NCBI RefSeq assembly: GCF_000003815.2
Contig: NC_049982.1
Coordinates: 12,243,183 to 12,283,784, forward strand
Source of the DNA: Branchiostoma floridae
Lineage: Eukaryota > Chordata > Leptocardii > Amphioxiformes > Branchiostomatidae
DNA length: 40,602 nucleotides
Reading direction: 5' to 3'
Below, in pieces: positions 38,406 to 40,602 of this stretch. The position numbers and the translations under genes are program-made. Positions within the stretch are counted from its first letter, which is position 1. Each line of letters opens with the position of its first letter. Below the pieces are notes generated by a model that saw only the letters and a program-made list of their open reading frames with translations, did no database searches and was not told the origin of the DNA.

Positions 38406-39222
38406 TACCCGCCTCACATTCGGCGCGATTCGATCGGAAGACTAGTTTACGAGCTCTAAATGACATTTTCGTGAGTATGACGTCCGGTGTTCTCACGATC
38501 ATCTTGCGATTTTTAGGGATCGCCGGCAATTTTCAGGAGTCTTACGACGGTCGCGGTGCAGCGAAACATGTTCTTAACATAAGCGACAAGTCGCAAGAGA
38601 TCTCCGAGATCGCAGAGCTCGTTACCGAGTCGCAGACCGTGCTTGCAAATCGTGCGTACCTCGCAAGGGTATCGGTCAATAGTCTTGCGTCTATCCAACG
38701 ATTGAAGATCGATAGGCGAGCACAGACATAGTTATTAATCATCGAGCGCAAATCGGAAGGCGAACGCCCGTCAGTCGGGCAACGTTCGGGCGACGTTCTC
38801 CCGACTTCCGATTGTTTACAAATATTGAATTTCTGGGAGTGTGAGAGTAATTCTAACATTGTGGCCCCTGTGGCAGTATGTAGGCTGGCTTTGTGACACA
38901 CTTTCCTTTATTGTATCATTTCTATTATGCCCTCGCATTCCATTCATTGGTTAAAAAGATTCCGACAACAAAATAAGCAACATTTATTGATCTCTTGCCT
39001 TTTTTTGAGGAACGTTTTGTGTTCCCTTGTCCGCGTGCAAGAGGTCATGGGAGGTTCATTATCATAGATTTATTCACCGTCGATCGCACGAAGCTCGCTT
39101 ATATGTGAGGGGGACAGATTTTGGGCGAAAAATACGCAAGACCATCTTAAGATCTTAAAACCAGCCGACCTTCCTGCGATCGCGAAGTACGTCCGAAGAT
39201 CGTATATAATGTGAGGCAGGTA
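38406..39222. mobile_element. 817-bp TIR element flanked by TAA (Harbinger-like)
   Basis: Ends TACCCGCCTCACATT (38406-38420) and AATGTGAGGCAGGTA (39208-39222) are inverted with one mismatch; looser similarity (CGAT, TCGGA) continues inward. TAA lies directly outside each end (38403-38405 and 39223-39225), fitting the TWA duplication of PIF/Harbinger elements. The interior is CpG-rich at its flanks (many GCGATC, TCGCGA-type words) and AT-rich in the middle, with no transposase frame; the open frame 38243-38731 is a chance run through CpG-rich repeat. Confidence 0.65.
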
Positions 39223-40602
39223 TAAAGACACATGATGGGCAGGCTATATTGCATGTATAGCTTACTCTAGTATATACACAAATACTACTAGTCCATTACT
39301 GGGGGGATTGGTGTCATATTGCCAGTTGACACATACCATATGTGTGCAGGCCAACATTACAACCTTATTGTGAAATTCACCATTTTCAGTATGAGAGGGA
39401 AAGATGGGTGTCTATATTCTGAATGTAAATGCATTGTATCTGTGTTTAGACAATAAGCAAAAGAAGAAAGACACCTTAGAAAACATGTTTTTAATTATAT
39501 TCACTTTACATTGTAGTTGCTTATTAAGCTCTACACTGTATTGCAGTTTGCTTTTGTTGTTTGTTAAAGACAACAGAAAAACACTTCTCACAGGCTCTGT
39601 GCACGGTATGTATATGTATAGAGAGGCCGGCCTCCTAAAATAGTTGGAAGTATTTATAGTAGTAGTGTTTTCATTCCCCATTGGATGACAGTTTACCCAC
39701 TTAACACCTTGTTACTCTGATGAATGATATCAGGTAGATTAAGTGCATAAGAAAACTGTATTTTCTGCATATGTTATCCATTTCTGAATACAACATTGTG
39801 TGTAGATGGTTCTTACATGTACATAATTGCCAACCAGCTATGTGTTTTCAATGTATGCCAACATCGTCTATTCATGATCAGCTTATGATCATCTATTTGG
39901 CATTGATACTCTCAATTAGCAGAGTAAAGAAAGATTGCAAGTCATTATCAGATGAAGCACCTCTTTTTCAATGTAAATGTTGTAGTAATTTTACAAAAAT
40001 GTCATCACTGTTTTCAATGATTTAAAATGTTCATTTGTTACACAAAAGAAGTATGAGTCTGCTTGCACAGAGATCGATTTACACCTGTCCATATGTCCCC
40101 TAAGTATTGATGATGAAGTGGTTAGCATGAATGGCAAGCAACAGAAATAAAGTACATGTACTTGTAAAAGGTATTACATGTGTATCAGTTATAAATGTAT
40201 TGAAGAGCAGACACTTTTATTACTTTAACATGATGTAGGGCATGATAAAGCTTCCTTTTATTATTTCAAAGATACAGATTACATGTACACATAAATGTAA
40301 ATGCTTTGCATGTTCTCACATTAAACAAATGGTTAATGAGAGCTGATGGGCTCCTATACAGTATGATACAAAAGAGCCCAAAGGCCAAGTGTGCAGAGTT
40401 CTAGACCGGCTAATGTGCACACCTAACAGCACTTGGCCTTGCCCTATTAGGTCCTAAACAGCAAGAGATTGGGTAGCACAGGATATGCAGAGTTAAAGAC
40501 ATCTTATGTGGTCACAGTCGTTCAGTTAATGAACAGACTGTACATTAACATTTGATCCAAATTACTAGTCTTTTGCTTCTTATAGATTCAGTACGACCAA
40601 GT
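39223..40602. other. Right-end intergenic region, no gene supported
   Basis: AT-rich. AATAAAGTACATGTAC near 40146 could be a poly(A) signal on the plus strand, so part may be a 3' UTR of something unannotated. A hairpin AGGCCAAGTG / CACTTGGCCT (about 40381-40390 and 40431-40440) is present. None of the open frames here resembles a protein I know. Confidence 0.5.

Noticed and set aside
38243-38731. 162-residue plus-strand open frame behind ATG101
   Set aside because: It crosses the left boundary of a TIR element, and its length is explained by CpG-rich, stop-poor repeat sequence; it resembles no known protein.
1-40602. tRNA, rRNA, bacterial operons, plasmid or phage features
   Set aside because: Looked for cloverleaf and A/B-box patterns, Shine-Dalgarno-led gene strings and similar signals; none seen, and all supported genes are spliced animal genes.

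Overview
This is animal nuclear DNA: intron-rich genes with GT-AG introns, AATAAA poly(A) signals and many short non-autonomous DNA transposons. Protein similarity to vertebrate orthologues is high, but the introns, TE types and frequent ACATGTAC-like words look like an invertebrate deuterostome. My best guess is a cephalochordate (amphioxus, Branchiostoma); that is inference from style, not proof.

Layout. (1) 1-3092, minus strand: eight exons of RPP30, the p30 subunit of RNase P/MRP; the gene runs off the left edge. (2) 3093-3594: short head-to-head promoter interval with CCAAT boxes and a CDE/CHR-like cell-cycle element. (3) 4500-32569, plus strand: KIF20B (kinesin-6, MPHOSPH1), about 38 coding exons and about 2,167 residues: motor, acidic neck, very long coiled coil, basic tail with SUMO-type and SP/TP sites. 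(4) Its introns carry most of the mobile DNA: a 229-bp palindromic MITE; a ~2.4-kb element with eight copies of GGTAACGTAAGTCAA or close variants; a 2,122-bp element with perfect 25-bp TIRs and six copies of GGGGGTACGGACGGGACA; a hAT-like MITE with GGTGCACC palindromes; and a 5.5-kb transposon (17261-22764) with 225/230-bp TIRs, a five-exon cysteine-rich protein gene, a nested LINE fragment and two tandem arrays. (5) 34287-36541, minus strand: NHP2 (H/ACA snoRNP), four exons, complete, 159 residues; its first intron holds an 84-bp perfect palindromic MITE with an 8-bp target duplication. (6) 36542-37095: second head-to-head promoter. (7) 37096-38000, plus strand: ATG101, the HORMA subunit of the ULK1/ATG13 autophagy complex; first exon not found and one apparent frameshift. 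(8) 38406-39222: 817-bp TIR element flanked by TAA; the remainder to 40602 shows no gene I can support.

The four host genes are single-copy housekeeping or cell-cycle genes arranged as two divergent pairs (RPP30/KIF20B and NHP2/ATG101). The most interesting point is the junction of KIF20B with the 5.5-kb transposon: the exon reads open right up to the transposon, whose first bases GGTAAG supply both an in-frame stop and a splice-donor-like sequence. This predicts a ~1,005-residue short isoform (close to KIF20A in size) beside the KIF20B-length product.
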